Below are positions 23,601 to 34,460 of a stretch of DNA of 64,000 nucleotides, piece by piece. Numbering within the stretch: position 1 is the first letter of the stretch; every line of letters begins with the position of its first letter. The stretch comes from Cladophialophora immunda (Eukaryota; Ascomycota; Eurotiomycetes; Chaetothyriales; Herpotrichiellaceae): positions 5,196,619 through 5,260,618 of the forward strand of contig NW_015622543.1 of the NCBI RefSeq assembly GCF_000835495.1, in the 5' to 3' direction. The position numbers and the translations under genes are program-made. The notes under the pieces are model-generated. The model saw only the letters and a program-made list of their open reading frames with translations. It had not been told where the DNA came from and did no database searches.

Positions 23601-24985
23601 CAGGCCAGTATTTGACTGTTGAGGGACGTGGTGAGCGGCGATTTCTTGAAAAGGCTTTTGGCCTTCTCCTGCTTCACGGCCTCTTGAAACTCGGTGGTGT
23701 TTTCTCTCGCGGTGGCTGAGGCGGGATACTCGTACTCCAATTCCATCCGCTTCTTAATGTCGGATTGATCGTATATCTCCCGGATCGTGGCACCTGTGCG
23801 AGGAAATTGCTGCTCGTATCCCGGTTTCACCACTCTTTCGGTGGGCACAGTGACACCCGTGAGGAAGTCTCCTATGTTGGCCGAATCATCACAGACAAAC
23901 CCGAGGGACTCCATGAAAGGCCGGGCCGTTTCCCTTGGTCCATAGAAGATCTGCTTGCCTTCGTCCAGCACGAGAACCTTGTCGAAGAGATTGAAAATGC
24001 CATTGCCAGCTTGATAGAGCGTGACCACGGTAGAAAGCCCCAGTATATCCGTCATGGCTCTCATGGCCTTCGCCCACTCGAGGGCGGTGCTGGCGTCCAG
24101 TCCCCGGGTGCTGTTGTCCCAGCAGAAAACACTTCCGCGCGTGGCCATCGTTTCGATGATCGAAACCCGTTTTCGTTCGCCCCCGGATACACCGCGGACA
24201 TATTCGTTGCCGACCTTGGTGTCGCGCGTGTGTTCGATGCTCATGGAGCGAAGAAGAAAATCCCGAAAGCTTTCCTGCCATTCTTTGGGACTGGGCACAT
24301 CTCGAGGTCGATGAGCAGGGATCTTCATCCGCGTGGCGAAGTCCATCGTCTGCCCAACCGTCAAGGAGGGGAAATGAAGTTCTTCTTCCGTGTTCATGAC
24401 AATCTGGCCTCGGTATTGGCTCGCACGTTTGTGGTCCATGGAGCCATAAAAGACCTCGCCCTTGATTTCTGCATAGCCGTGCCGAGCGTTGGCCAGGATG
24501 TTGAGCAGGGTCGTGCAGCCCGCGCCTGGACGGCCAAGAACGAGAAGCATTTCCCCAGGCTTGACGCAACCATGCGAGTTGTCGAGGATCGTCTTCCTGA
24601 GACCATTCGCTTTCCTCGCCCTGGCGTCGGCCATCTGAGCACGGATGTTGAACATCGACAAGACATTTTCGTGGACAACCGTGCCTGCGCCTTCACCGTA
24701 GACGGAAAGGTTTTTCCACGTGAGGCCGAGTTTTCGTTCTCCGAGGCCGCTGTCCTGGTCTTGTTCATGCCTTCTCTTGACTTCGCCGGCCATGTCCCAA
24801 GTGGGATCATATGGATCAGACTCGGTGTAGTCCTTGTCGACATCATAGGTCTCTCTGTCGGCCTCGTGCGTGGAATATGTCGACCGCCGTGTTAGCGTCT
24901 GCCACATTGACTCCTCACGATGGGCTGGTCCTCCAGCCACGGTGCTGACAGATCGCCTCGACTCGGAGGACCTTGTCTGCTCCAT
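20612..24985 (-). CDS. PDR-type (ABCG full-size) multidrug ABC transporter
   Basis: Plasma-membrane efflux pump of the pleiotropic drug resistance class, layout NBD1-TMD1-NBD2-TMD2, 1457 residues in one intronless exon. NBD1 has the degenerate fungal Walker [10 protein letters not shown] (residues 151-159, Lys replaced by Cys), signature VSGGERKR and Walker [17 protein letters not shown]2 has a canonical Walker [10 protein letters not shown] (about 860), signature [12 protein letters not shown] and Walker [14 protein letters not shown] (about 985). Thus one site is degenerate and one consensus, as is usual in PDR proteins. TMD1 and TMD2 each show about six hydrophobic segments, with Cys-containing extracellular loops before the last helix. 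The C-terminus is Lys-rich. It is divergent from a Zn2Cys6 regulator at 26266, suggesting local control. The NBD2-TMD2 half is visibly richer in G+C than the first half. Confidence 0.95.
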   Translation of the reverse strand: MEQTRSSESRRSVSTVAGGPAHREESMWQTLTRRSTYSTHEADRETYDVDKDYTESDPYDPTWDMAGEVKRRHEQDQDSGLGERKLGLTWKNLSVYGEGAGTVVHENVLSMFNIRAQMADARARKANGLRKTILDNSHGCVKPGEMLLVLGRPGAGCTTLLNILANARHGYAEIKGEVFYGSMDHKRASQYRGQIVMNTEEELHFPSLTVGQTMDFATRMKIPAHRPRDVPSPKEWQESFRDFLLRSMSIEHTRDTKVGNEYVRGVSGGERKRVSIIETMATRGSVFCWDNSTRGLDASTALEWAKAMRAMTDILGLSTVVTLYQAGNGIFNLFDKVLVLDEGKQIFYGPRETARPFMESLGFVCDDSANIGDFLTGVTVPTERVVKPGYEQQFPRTGATIREIYDQSDIKKRMELEYEYPASATARENTTEFQEAVKQEKAKSLFKKSPLTTSLNSQILACVVRQYQILWGDKATFAIKQISCLVQALVAGSLFYNAPDNSAGLFVKGGALFFALLYNSLVAMSETTDSFTGRPVLAKHKQFAFYHPAAFCIAQITADLPILFIQVTIFSVVLYWMVALKATAAAFFTFWIVVYSATICMTAFFRLVGAAFSTFDAASKVSGFAVAAYVTYIGYEIPKPHMHPWFVWIYWINPLAYAFESLASNEFHDRYIPCIGTNLVPSGPGYDADTRFAACTGVGGAQSGANFVTGDQYLSSLSYSHSHLWRNLGIVWAWWALFAALTVWFTNRWKPSSGGGVLLVPRERKAHGKLIVANDEESQLKEKEMGAASTSTSSASSVTPGEKQTEETGSREEPAGLMRNTSIFTWRNLSYTVKTPSGDLQLLDNVQGWIKPGTLGALMGSSGAGKTTLMDVLAQRKTEGTIRGSILVDGRELPVSFQRSAGYCEQLDVHEAYATVREALEFSALLRQPRDVPREEKLRYVDTVIDLLELRDMEHSLIGKVGAGLSVEQRKRLTIGVELVAKPRILIFLDEPTSGLDGQAAFNTLRFLKKLAAAGQAVLCTIHQPSAQLFAQFDTLLLLARGGKTVYFGEIGDNAATIKDYFGRHGAPCPADANPAEHMINVVSGALSMGRDWNQVWLESVEHAAVGEELDRMVADAAAKPVADTVDDGHEFAAPMWEQTKLVTQRMNVSLYRNTDYINNKFALHIGSALFNGFTFWMIGDSVADLQLTLFVQFNFVFVAPGVIAQLQPLFIERRDIYETREKKSKMYHWVPFVTGLIVSEVPYLVICAVLYYVCYYYTAGLPSAANKAGANFFVMLMYEFLYTGIGQFVAAYAPNAVFASLANPLLIGTLVSFCGVMVPYAQIQAFWRYWLYWLNPFTYLMGGLLVFPLFDKPVVCRESEFALFDTPAGQTCREYLADFMQGQSPGARMNLTNPDATRECRVCQYTRGSDYLWTVNLKDYYYGWRDNAIVVIFVISSYALVYALMKLRTKATKKAE

Positions 24986-26265
24986 GTTGCGTCGGATTCC
25001 GTGGTAGTCTGGACGGCTGCAGGGAACATCGAGATGGCATATCTGGAGATTTTATATGGAAGAGAACAGAAGGTTAAAAATAAAAATGGCGCCGACGGAA
25101 CTCTCCTATCGATATGCCACGCAAAATCGATCTAGCAGGCATTCCGACCGCAATTTTGTTGGACTGACATAAAGGGGACCCAGAAACACGCAATTAAAAT
25201 AGGCACCAAGATGGCGGAGCACATATTGTACCTCAGGATTGGGCGTCGAAGTGTCTGGTGTCATGGTGCGGTATGAACATGGGCCCGATCCCCTATCCAT
25301 CTATGAATGCGCTCGGAAGGCTCTGAATACTAGGAGCCGCTTTGTAATAAGCTCCAGCGGCCTTCTCGGGCACTATATAACTCTTGACGAGAGAGACGCA
25401 CCTGATTAGCTCCAAATTGATCCATCTTGATTAGCATCCAGCTGGCAGCGGACAATCTTATCCTTTTGCCTTTTCGCACGGAATTGATGATCTTCCTTTA
25501 CCTCCGTGAGCGACGCCAGAATCAAGCTCGACTGAAACATGGTGGATGGGCACATCAAACACAAATCTAATGTAGATAATCGTGCTCGGAGTTGTGCTTT
25601 GACAGCTTGTCACAAAGGTGGTGAAACGCAAGAAAGAGTCCGGTATTGTGCACTCCACACTGTCAAGGAGTGGTTGCTCAGATAATGAAGAGATCCAGCG
25701 ATTGAATCGGCCCACTGTTGCAAGACACTTCGTCTTCGGATTGACGGCTGTGCTTTGCAAGGCTCTAGCCCTGGGGGATGTCCCATACGTGGCAATTCAT
25801 AGATTCCCGATTGACGCCGGGCCCACATCGGGCGGCTGCAAAATATGCCGCTTATATAAGCGGCAACTCGGACAATTTGCTTCCGAACTCCGAATGGGGC
25901 TCGATTCATCCCGCCACCCAGAGCCAATCATGTTCACGGCTCTACAAGAACCCACACCTATTCGGTACCCAGTTAATCCGCAGCAGCAAAGGTTAATGTC
26001 GAGTGCTCAACATCATCTCGGACTTTCCAAGTTACATATGTAGAGAGTACGGGAAAAGAGCACTAATCAAAAGGCCGTCAGACCCTTGCGCCCGTACGTA
26101 GCAGCCGATATTCGACCCAGGTCTAGCTCTAGATGGAGCTTCACCTTCAGCATCTTGTCATTCACTCGGGGACCAGATTACCAGATGAGAACTCTCCATG
26201 TTAAACCATTCCTCGGTCTGCAGCGTCGATCTGCCATAAGTCAACACAAGATCTAAAGACCACTC
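24986..26265. promoter_or_regulatory. Shared divergent promoter of ABC transporter and Zn2Cys6 regulator
   Basis: 1.28 kb between two start codons. The central part (25811-25900) is dense in CGG/CCG triplets, the half-sites recognised by Zn2Cys6 proteins, and contains a perfect palindrome (separate entry) and the paired element TTCCGAACTCCGAA at 25881-25894. Short reading frames here (longest 141 codons) show no protein features. Confidence 0.5.
25846..25865. promoter_or_regulatory. Perfect 20-bp palindrome, candidate operator with embedded TATA element
   Basis: TGCCGCTTATATAAGCGGCA equals its own reverse complement. The outer arms give an everted CCG-N10-CGG pair of the kind bound by Zn2Cys6 dimers, and the centre TATATAAG is a good TATA box in both directions. 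It lies 401 nt before the regulator ATG and about 860 nt before the transporter ATG. Binding is inference. Confidence 0.4.
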
Positions 26266-28601
26266 ATGCCTCGAAATCCGTCAACTCCGTTGTCCAATGC
26301 TTCTAACCCCACGCCTGGAAGTAGTGGCACGACAACCCCACGAACACGCCGCGCTTGTGATGCGTGCCGTCAAAGAAAGGTCCGCCAATCTTTGTTTTTA
26401 ACGCCGGCCTGTCGTGCTATAGAGATTGGCTGACCCTTCAAAGATCAAATGCGATGGCGCTACTCCTCAATGCGACTGGTGCCGACACCATGGGGATATT
26501 TGTGCGTTCACCAGAACCCGTGGCTCGAGACGGAGGCGGACTCGGTCAAGGTTAGACGAATGACGTGAAAACATCTTTTATATGACCCTGTGCTTAAGTA
26601 CCATTGACGACAGCAAGCTCGAGGAAACCAATCTCATCGAGCGTATGAACCGGATAGAATATATCCTCACAACCAATCTCAGAGAGCGGCATGGTACGTC
26701 CCACGCCCTTCGAGGAAGTGAACGATTAAATTCTGATGCTCAACCAAGAATTTCTTGAAGAGAGCGGACGCGGCTCTCCGGGCGCATTGCGTCCCGCTAA
26801 ATCTGAGTCAGCGGATAGCAAATCTTTAAGCCCGGAGGTCCCCAACCCTAGACAGATATATATGGCTTCCTACAAACTCGGCGATGTCAACCTGTTCCAT
26901 GGGGTACCATATCTATCTCGCAGTGGCCGAAGATGGATTGGCTTTCGAAATGACGAAGATGGTCTGGCGAATATCAATGACAAGGTACCCGGCCCTCTTT
27001 GGCACAATCAGCATCATCTGCCACGCTATGAACATCTCTCAGTTACCAAAATCAGAGATTTGCCTCCTCGTCAAGCTGTCCAATCTTCTCTGGAAGCTTA
27101 TCAACGATCAGAGTTTTCGAATATCTTGCCGGTGATCGACCCCGTGCTATTTTCGGCGACCATTGAAGAAGCTTACGAGCATGGCCCTTCTGATTCTTAT
27201 GAGGCACTGCCGCAGAAAGCATCCATCTTCGCATTCCTCGCTGTGGGGGGATTGCTCGGCGAGTCGGATGAGACCTTGTGCTCGCCTCAAGATATCGAAG
27301 GATGTGAGATTGCTTTTCAGCTGCTCTCTTCTGATCTTATGCGCGCAAAAGCTGGCAACGAGGTCGTAGATGCTCTCATGATGATAGTAAGTCCGCCCAA
27401 ATCCACGTCTTTTTTGCATTCTCCTTTGAATTCCTTTCGCTACATAGGCATGTTTACAGCCATGCCTCCTCTCCTAAGGTAAGGTGGTTCAACGCCCACT
27501 TCATGAATGTTAACATGTCACGGTCTGGCTTCTAGGCGGTCTATCAATTCTGCTGTGGAAAAATTCATACCACTGATATCATCCTGTCACTCGCATCTCG
27601 GTTTTTGTTCATGCTGGGCGCACACCTATACCCCGGTCCCGAGCTTGACGGTCTCCCCGTCGAATCGCAAAGTCTAGAAGCTCGAACTGTCCTCCACCAA
27701 CGCGACTTGTTCTGGATCTGCTATACCTTGGACCGGGAAATAACCTTCCGCACGGGGCGAGCCCCCGTGATTCATGACACTTCCTGTGACCTCACGTTCC
27801 CGGCTTCCTATCTGAAACAAATATCACCAGGATACAACGGGCCGTGGCGGCTACCGGGTGATCTGCGCCTGAGCACTATCAAGTCCAAAGCATATGAGAA
27901 GCTCTATTCACCACACTCTAGGCACAAATCCGATGCCGAACTACTCAAAGACATTCGCGAGCTCGATAGCTTATTAGAAAGTTGGAGATTGTCACACCCT
28001 GCCGAATCCCGGCCCACGCTGTCATTCTCGGACAAGAACAATCCCGCGAGTCTTCCCAGCCTCCTGATTCGATTGGAATACTATCACTGCGTAACCACGA
28101 TACACCAAGCGAGCAGCCGCTGCAAGGATTGGACCAATGGTCACGATCTCGACGGTGGCCTGAGTTCAAGCATGGAACTGGCTTTGAAAAGTAGTCGCTG
28201 CCTGCTCTCCTGTTTACATTCCGCGGTTGCCATCTTACCGCCCAATCTCTTCTGGTATGTCCGGCTTGAATAGCTTTGACCATCCCAGATTTCAAAAATA
28301 TGACAGATGTTGGCCGTGGGTTCACTAACCCCGTCTTCCTTGTAGGGTAATCCTGTTCTATCCGCTGTCAGCGGAACTGATCCTCGTCTGCCACATCCTC
28401 CTTAACCCTTCCGGTAAAACGGCCCTTTCAGATCTCACGCTCCTCAAACAATGCTTGTCCTTTGTCAAGCAGCGGTTTCCAAAACCCTTGACAGCCTCTG
28501 GAGTCCAGGCACGGCAACAGACACGCATCCACGAGGCAACGGAGGAGGTTGTACAGCTGGCCGAAACTGCAGTACGGCAGAGTCGGCAGCCGGATTCTTG
28601 A
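26266..28601 (+). CDS. Zn2Cys6 (Gal4-type) fungal transcription factor
   Basis: Sequence-specific DNA-binding regulator, nuclear. Six exons are inferred: 26266-26379, 26444-26550, 26614-26693, 26749-27386, 27536-28254, 28346-28601, giving 637 residues in continuous frame. The zinc cluster is perfect: Cys31, 34, 41, 48, 51 and 58 in the spacing CX2CX6CX6CX2CX6C, with an intron splitting it between RQRK and IKC. A basic run (RGSRRRRTRS) and a short coiled-coil-like segment (LEETNLIERMNRIEYI) follow. The middle homology region spans roughly residues 150-500 (AFLAVGGLLGES, SLASRFLFMLGAHLYP, RDLFWICYTLDREI). The fourth intron is 149 nt and contains a 31-nt segment that itself looks like an exon but carries a stop. 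Divergence from the ABC transporter suggests it regulates efflux. Confidence 0.85.
27448..27478 (+). other. Possible stop-containing cassette exon inside intron 4 of the regulator
   Basis: The 31 nt are bounded on the left by a 61-nt segment with GTAAGT donor and CATAG acceptor, and on the right by a 57-nt segment with GTAAGG donor, GTTAAC branch site and TCTAG acceptor. Inclusion would read nine codons and then TAA (27475-27477). Skipping restores the frame MMI-AVYQFCCGK. Whether it is ever included is unknown. Confidence 0.35.
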
Positions 28602-29929
28602 ATGGTTGCTGCCCGAGAGGACTGAAAGATGCTATTCTTCTGAGATAGATTGGTCAAGGCGACGTCTTCTCCGCAATCGCAATGGGATCCTCGGCATCCG
28701 GAATGGGCGGTTGACTTTTACCAAGGCATCCATCTGCACTCGATTCGGACCTTGGACCCAACCCAACACGAACAACTTACAACTACCTAGGTCGCCCTCG
28801 CTAATACCTGATTGACTTACCTCGACTACTTTCGACGGCCCCTCTCACAGACGAAGGATCTCAAGGCGACGAATCTCGCGTTGTCTCAATAACAGTTCCT
28901 CGTAAATTGGTGACACAATGCCAAGTTGATATTCCCAACAGCGATGGTATGGACAAGTAGAAATTGTTTGTTCTGGGACCAGAACAGTCTATCCAGCCAG
29001 CCCTGAAGCAGCTCAACGACAACCCCTCCTCAAGTGAGCCGCTTATAACCTCATATTCAACAAGTGCTGCCTGGCACGAGTTTTCTTGCGTAAGAGCCAA
29101 GGCTGCCAGGACGCCAACACTTGGGATCTGCTCAGCTCCTGCGAAAGTCTCGCAAATTGTTTGCCAAAGCCTCACCACCTTTGCCAAGTATGAGCTTCAG
29201 CTGAGTCTGTCAGATGCACACCTTCTCCGAGCCAAGGATGCAGAACCCATGTGGCCAACCACCCTCTCTCGTGTTCATGTTGCCTTCCACGACGTTAGGC
29301 TGCCGCAGGAGCCAGGGTCCAATAGTAAAAGACACTACGACACTTTCTACAGCTACACTGGAGCTCAATATCGGAATTCAGATCAAGCACGCCTTGCAAG
29401 GTTCGTGACTCCACTACCAGCGTCATTGAGAAGTGTTCTGGGAAAGCGTTACTTTCGATCACCCTGAAACACTTCTCAAGGCTGGCTCGCCGCAACACTA
29501 TGGAGATGTCGGTGGCGGGGAGCCTGGCTCCTGGTTGGTCTTATGCAACAGACTAGATCAACGTCGTCCAAGGTTCACTCTGATACACGAATACGAATGT
29601 CGTGGTCTTGCGTTGCCGTCTGCGACTGCCCCCCTTCTCGTGCCGTCTGTTGCCCAGACCTTCCAACAGGCAAGATATTCGAGACCGACTTGGAGCCAAG
29701 CTACACCTCTGCGTTGTACAAATCAGCCGTAGCTGAACATCCGGGCCGTATCTGAATGAGAAGCAGTCTTGTATGCGCAATATCTCGGCCCAAACGAGGT
29801 ACTTCAGGCGCAGCTGCCCTTGGAGAGAACAGTGGATTCCTGTACAGAATTGCTTTCTTTCCAGCTGGTCCTTCCAGGGTCTACCTACCGGGTCAAAACT
29901 ACAGCTGCTGACTTTGTTTTGCGTCCACC
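28602..29929. other. 1.3-kb intergenic spacer
   Basis: Regulator 3' UTR and subtilase promoter. The longest reading frame (28964-29467, 167 codons) has no domain or codon pattern I can support. No gene called. Confidence 0.55.
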
Positions 29930-32080
29930 ATGTCTGACGATATTGTTATCAATGGTCGAACTGTGGCCAGCTCTGATCAGCAGTCCGACGCCACAGACTC
30001 GAACTATATCTTGGTTCGCACCACAGGTGGCCCATTGAACAAAGCCCAAAAGACAGAACTGAAGGCCCTGGGCGTCGAGATCCAGGAGTTCGTCGGGAAT
30101 GAAAATGACCAGTTGTACCTCTGCGGATTCAAGCCCGCGTCATTGGACCAAATCCGTAACTTGGACTATATCAGCTACGCCAACATCTACTCTCCAACGT
30201 TTGTGGTCCCGGATGTCTTGCAGTCCACCACCGGCACCCCGGCCTTGCGCACCAACGAGGAGAGTGACGGCACTGTCGAAGTGGATGTCCTCCTGCACCA
30301 CGATGTTAAGGAGGCATCCGACGACATCGTGAGCAAGATTGCCGAGGCCGGTAATGTGCAGACGTCGGCCATTACGGTTGAGCCAGGCTTCGTCAGAGTG
30401 AAAGTTGACCCAGAGAAACTGGACAAGATCGCCGCCGTCGACGAGGTGCGAGTCATCCACCCGATCAACGAGCGCCGGCTTTTCAACAACGTGGCTCGTG
30501 GTATCTTGCGCTTAGATGGGCAGGGAAGCAGCAAGCCAGAGTACAAGGGGAAAGACCAGATTGTATGTGTGGCAGACACAGGTTTTGACAGAGGCAGCCC
30601 GACGGACGTGCACCCGGCTTTCCTCGGCCGGGTCAAGAAGCTCAATCCTTGGGGGCGAAGGAGATTGAACCTCTCAGATGACCCCGACGGCCATGGCACG
30701 CATGTATGTGGCTCCGTCCTCGGTAGCGGTCAGCACAACTCCCAAGGTCTGATCCAAGGTGGCGCCCCCGAGGCAACCCTGATGATGCAGTCGACGTTCA
30801 GCGGATTCGACGCAAGACGCAGAGCTCAACTCGGTGGCATCCCGAATGACATCGGTCGACTGTTCGACGAAGGCTACCAAGCCGGTGCGAGAATTCACAC
30901 GAACTCCTGGGGTACTCCGCTGTCGCCTTCTGGCGTGCAGAATCCCTACGACGCTGGCGCAGAGAGTATCGACAAGTTCGTTTTTGAACACCAGGACATG
31001 ACAATCCTGTTCGCCGCAGGCAATGACGGACAAGACTCGGACCTCGACGGCAAGGTCAACGAACGCTCGCTCGGCGCCGAGGCCGCGGCCAAAAACTGCA
31101 TCACCGTCGGTGCCTCCGAGAACAATCGCCCGACCCTCCAGTCGGGCGAGGCAGGCCGTCCATACACCTACGGTGGCTTCTGGCGCCAGGACTTCCCCAA
31201 GAACCCGCTCCGAGACGACCACCAAGCCAACAACCCGGACGGCCTCGCGGCCTTCAGCAGTCGTGGGCCCACGGCGGAGAACCGACTCAAGCCGGACCTT
31301 GTCGCGCCCGGCACGGCCATCCTCTCCGCGCGCTCCAGGAACCAGAAATTCGACGACGAGGTCAAGATCATGGGCGACTCGGGCGACGACGGGTACATGT
31401 ACCTGTCGGGCACGAGCATGGCCACCCCGCTGGTGGCGGGCTGCTGTGCCGTTCTCCGCGAGGCGTTGGTGAAGAACGGCTACCGCGACGAGGAGGACGG
31501 CGTCAAGAACCCCACGGGCTCGCTGATCAAGGCGCTGCTGGTCAACGGCGCGGTCGCCGTCAAGGGCCAATACGTGCCTCGCGAGGTCAACGACGACGAT
31601 GGGCCCAACCCTCACTCGGGCTTCGGCCGCGTCGACGTGGCAAGCTCGTTGGTCGACCCCGCCGACAAGTCCTCGGGGTACGAGATTGGGGCCATCGAGG
31701 AAGACGAAGAGCCAGTCACCTTCACCATCACGGCGCCCAACAACACGGGGCCCGACCAACCCAACGGCGACTCTAGCACTGGCATCAGCGGAGCCGGAAC
31801 CGGTCGAACGCTCAAAGTCACCATGGCGTACGCCGACCTCCCGGGCGCGGCGCTCGCCAACGACCTGAATCTCGTGGTCGTCGCAGGCGGCAAGGAGCGT
31901 CACGGAAACCAGCAAGACGCCGAGTTCGACGTCGGGGCCGCCCGGCCGTTCGACCGCCGCAACAACGTCGAGCAGGTCGTCTGGCCGCGGATACCCGGCG
32001 GCAAGGTCGAGGTGGTGGTCAAGCCTTTCCGCACGGTCAGTGACCGCGTGCCGTTTGCGGTGGTTTGGAGGTTCTATTAG
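29930..32080 (+). CDS. Subtilisin-family (S8) serine protease of KP-43-like type, apparently intracellular
   Basis: Serine endopeptidase, single intronless exon of 716 residues, start context CACCATGTC. The full catalytic set is present: Asp216 in VADTGFD, His255 in GHGTHVCG, oxyanion Asn325 in HTNSWGTP, Ser496 in SGTSMATPLVAG. The N-terminal 190 residues contain repeated inhibitor-like or fibronectin-like blocks (YILVRTTGGPLNKAQKTEL; VDVLLHHDVKEASDD). After the catalytic domain a beta-rich C-terminal domain (about 580-716, TLKVTMAYADLPGAALANDLNL) resembles the jelly-roll/P-like domain of Bacillus KP-43 oxidation-resistant proteases. No N-terminal signal peptide is visible (MSDDIVINGRTV), unlike the usual secreted fungal subtilases. 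GC-rich third positions and no introns make bacterial ancestry worth testing. It converges on the P450 gene. Confidence 0.9.
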   Translation: MSDDIVINGRTVASSDQQSDATDSNYILVRTTGGPLNKAQKTELKALGVEIQEFVGNENDQLYLCGFKPASLDQIRNLDYISYANIYSPTFVVPDVLQSTTGTPALRTNEESDGTVEVDVLLHHDVKEASDDIVSKIAEAGNVQTSAITVEPGFVRVKVDPEKLDKIAAVDEVRVIHPINERRLFNNVARGILRLDGQGSSKPEYKGKDQIVCVADTGFDRGSPTDVHPAFLGRVKKLNPWGRRRLNLSDDPDGHGTHVCGSVLGSGQHNSQGLIQGGAPEATLMMQSTFSGFDARRRAQLGGIPNDIGRLFDEGYQAGARIHTNSWGTPLSPSGVQNPYDAGAESIDKFVFEHQDMTILFAAGNDGQDSDLDGKVNERSLGAEAAAKNCITVGASENNRPTLQSGEAGRPYTYGGFWRQDFPKNPLRDDHQANNPDGLAAFSSRGPTAENRLKPDLVAPGTAILSARSRNQKFDDEVKIMGDSGDDGYMYLSGTSMATPLVAGCCAVLREALVKNGYRDEEDGVKNPTGSLIKALLVNGAVAVKGQYVPREVNDDDGPNPHSGFGRVDVASSLVDPADKSSGYEIGAIEEDEEPVTFTITAPNNTGPDQPNGDSSTGISGAGTGRTLKVTMAYADLPGAALANDLNLVVVAGGKERHGNQQDAEFDVGAARPFDRRNNVEQVVWPRIPGGKVEVVVKPFRTVSDRVPFAVVWRFY

Positions 32081-32639
32081 GACGGTGGGGAAGGGACCTT
32101 GATATGTACCTCGTATCGTGGATAGTCAAGCGCGCGTACTTGATGCAACTAATGGATAAAGACTCTTTGGATAATATATCATGGTTATCGTAGGTATCTG
32201 TGGGATGATTGGTCTATCATGCTCTTCATTTCATTTCATTCTATGCTTGTTTGATAGCTTGTGGATTCCCATTCCACCGGCCTGTCTGTCTGTTTCGTCG
32301 CCCACCCCGTCTGTCTGCATGTGTGTAGCCCGTCTGCACCTTCTGCTGATCAGACCATCTCCTCTCCAGGATCCTTGTACAGCTCGCTGGATACAATACA
32401 ATAACAATACACGCACGCAGATGCCCCCCAAAAGGAGAAAAGTCCACATAGATAAAAAAGGTCGTTGAGAGATGATGCAAAAAAAAAACTCCCATATCGC
32501 CTTCCCATATATATACGCCTTCTCCAGACCAAAAGGAGTCTCCGTCAAGACCGCTTCGTACCGGTCAAACACCACAGGGAGAAGAAATAGAGCGGCAAAA
32601 TGGTAGGAGAGGAGAGGGGAGTGAATGAGAGACAAGCAA
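32081..32639. other. Convergent 3' spacer, subtilase and P450
   Basis: About 560 bases of AT-richer sequence with repeated CATTTCATTTCATTC-like and TGTCTGTCTGT-like motifs and A/T runs near 32455-32520, consistent with two 3' UTRs. No gene seen. Confidence 0.6.
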
Positions 32640-34460
32640 TCACACCACCACACCCTCCCTAGGCTTGAACTGCACGACGGGGCCCTGGCGGTCGCTGATC
32701 AGCCAGTCGGTCAGCTGGTACTCCGCGGCCCTCTCGCGGCCCTTCTCTGGGAGAGCGCCGCCCTCGCCGGTGTGGTCGCCGGGCTTGAGGCGGACGTCGT
32801 AGAGGAACATGACGCGGCCGACGGCGGTCAGCAGCTCCATGTAGGCCATGTTCTTGCCGACGCAGCCGCGGGGGCCGGAAGAGAAGGCGTGGAAGGCGGA
32901 GCGGGCGACCTCGACGGAGGTCGGGGTGACGGCGAAGCCGGCCTCACGCGACGACTCGGCGCCCGCGATCCAGCGCTCGGGGATGTACGCGTACGAGTTG
33001 GGGAAGTAGCGCTCGTTGTGGTGGATGGCGTAGATGGGCACGCCGACAGTGGTGCCCGCGGGCACGGCGTGGCCGTCGATTGTCGCACCGCCCGCCAGCA
33101 CCAGCCGGTCCAGCAGGCCCGGCACGGGCGGCGACATGCGCATGGCCTCGTCGATGCAGGCGCGCAGGTACGGCAAGCCCGTCAGCCGCGCCGAGTAGCG
33201 GATGTCCTCGACGGTGTCGAACGCGCCACGCACCTCTTCCTGCAGCTTGGCGAGCGCGGGCGGGTTGCGGAGCAGGTAGAAGAACAGCGCTGACATGGCG
33301 GTCGAGCTGGTGTCGCTGCCGGCCCCGATCAGCAGGGCAGCCTCGCCCACCAGGTCCTTGGGCAGGAAGCTGGCGCCGGTCTGCGGGTCCTTGGCGTGCA
33401 GCAGGTAGTAGAAGAAGTCGCGGCGCCGGTCGTCCTCGGCCTTGTCGGCGTCCGCCTTCTCGACCGCGAACCGCCGCTCCACGTACACGCCCACGTCCTG
33501 CCGGAAGCGCACCTTGTTGAGCAGGTTCTGCGACCCGACCAGCCGCCCGATCCGCGCCAGCGGCGCCGGCTTCATCAGCGGGAAGAGCAGCTCGCGCACC
33601 GGGAGGAAGGCCACCTGCTGCTGGAACCGCGCGCTCGCCAGGAGCAGGTCCATGATGTAGCACGCCCCGTTCTTCATCGCGTTGAAGCTCGCCCCGAAGC
33701 ACAGCTCGCCCAGCACGTCGATCGTCAACAGCGTCGACCACTGGCCCATGTCGCGCTCCTTGCCCCATGTCGCCGCCGCGCCGGTGGCAGCAGCAGGTTT
33801 CTCTGCATCACCATTGGTGTCGCTGCTGCCCTGGCCGAGGTAGGCGCACCAGTCCCGGATGCGCTCGAGCATGTACTTGTCCAGGCTGTTCATGGCGCGC
33901 TCCGAGAAGGCGTTGTTGAGCAGCTTCCTCCGCGCGGCGTGCAGCTGCCGGTCCGAAAGTATGTGCGTCGTGATCCCCGGGTTGATCGTCTCGCCCGTGT
34001 GTGTCCAGCCCGTCTTGATCATGTTGGCCCGGCGGTCCGTGTAGATGTCGTTGAGGGCCTGCGCGGTGCGGAAGGACAGTTTGTCGGGCCCGAAGCGCAC
34101 GATGTCGCCTGTGCGAGAACCGGGTCAGTGTCTCTTGTGCCTCTTCCGATACGAAATGGGCTGATGGCGGATCATGTTACTTACCGTATTGCTCGTGCAG
34201 CAGCTGTAGGTCAATGTGTCTTCTTCCCGCCCAGGCGGATCTTGCCTCGGGCCATTGTGTCAGTTTCCACAGTAGAGGTCCGGGATATTTGGCGAGAGGG
34301 TGGAAGTAAAGTCGATAGATGGCCAGGCCAATGAACTGCGGCAGACATGTTAGAAGTGAGAGCAGGGAAAGGGGGGGCGTCCATGGTAGAAGGCACTCAC
34401 ATAGACGACATTGGCCGCCGCGAGAACGGATAGCAGGTCTACTACAGAGAAGACAGCCAT
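32640..34460 (-). CDS. Cytochrome P450 monooxygenase (microsomal class II)
   Basis: Haem-thiolate monooxygenase anchored in the ER, dependent on a P450 reductase. Exons 34460-34401, 34335-34185 and 34108-32640 give 559 residues in frame. An N-terminal membrane anchor (about 5-30) is followed by the Pro hinge FHPLAKYPGP. The I-helix AGSDTSS lies at about 333-339, the K-helix ExxR as EAMR at 391-394, and the haem loop FSSGPRGCVG with Cys486 near the C-terminus. All core motifs are intact. An Ala/Gly-rich insert (about 165-190) with several short polar residues lies in a surface loop. The sequence resembles fungal secondary-metabolism or xenobiotic P450s, but no CYP family is assigned and the substrate is unknown. 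Nearby oxidoreductase and CMD-family genes could act with it. Confidence 0.92.

Noticed and set aside
28964..29467. 167-codon plus-strand frame before the subtilase
   Set aside because: No domain, no proper start context, and an overlapping minus frame of similar quality.
30674..31915. 413-codon minus-strand reading frame
   Set aside because: Antisense shadow of the subtilase gene, whose catalytic motifs are all on the plus strand.
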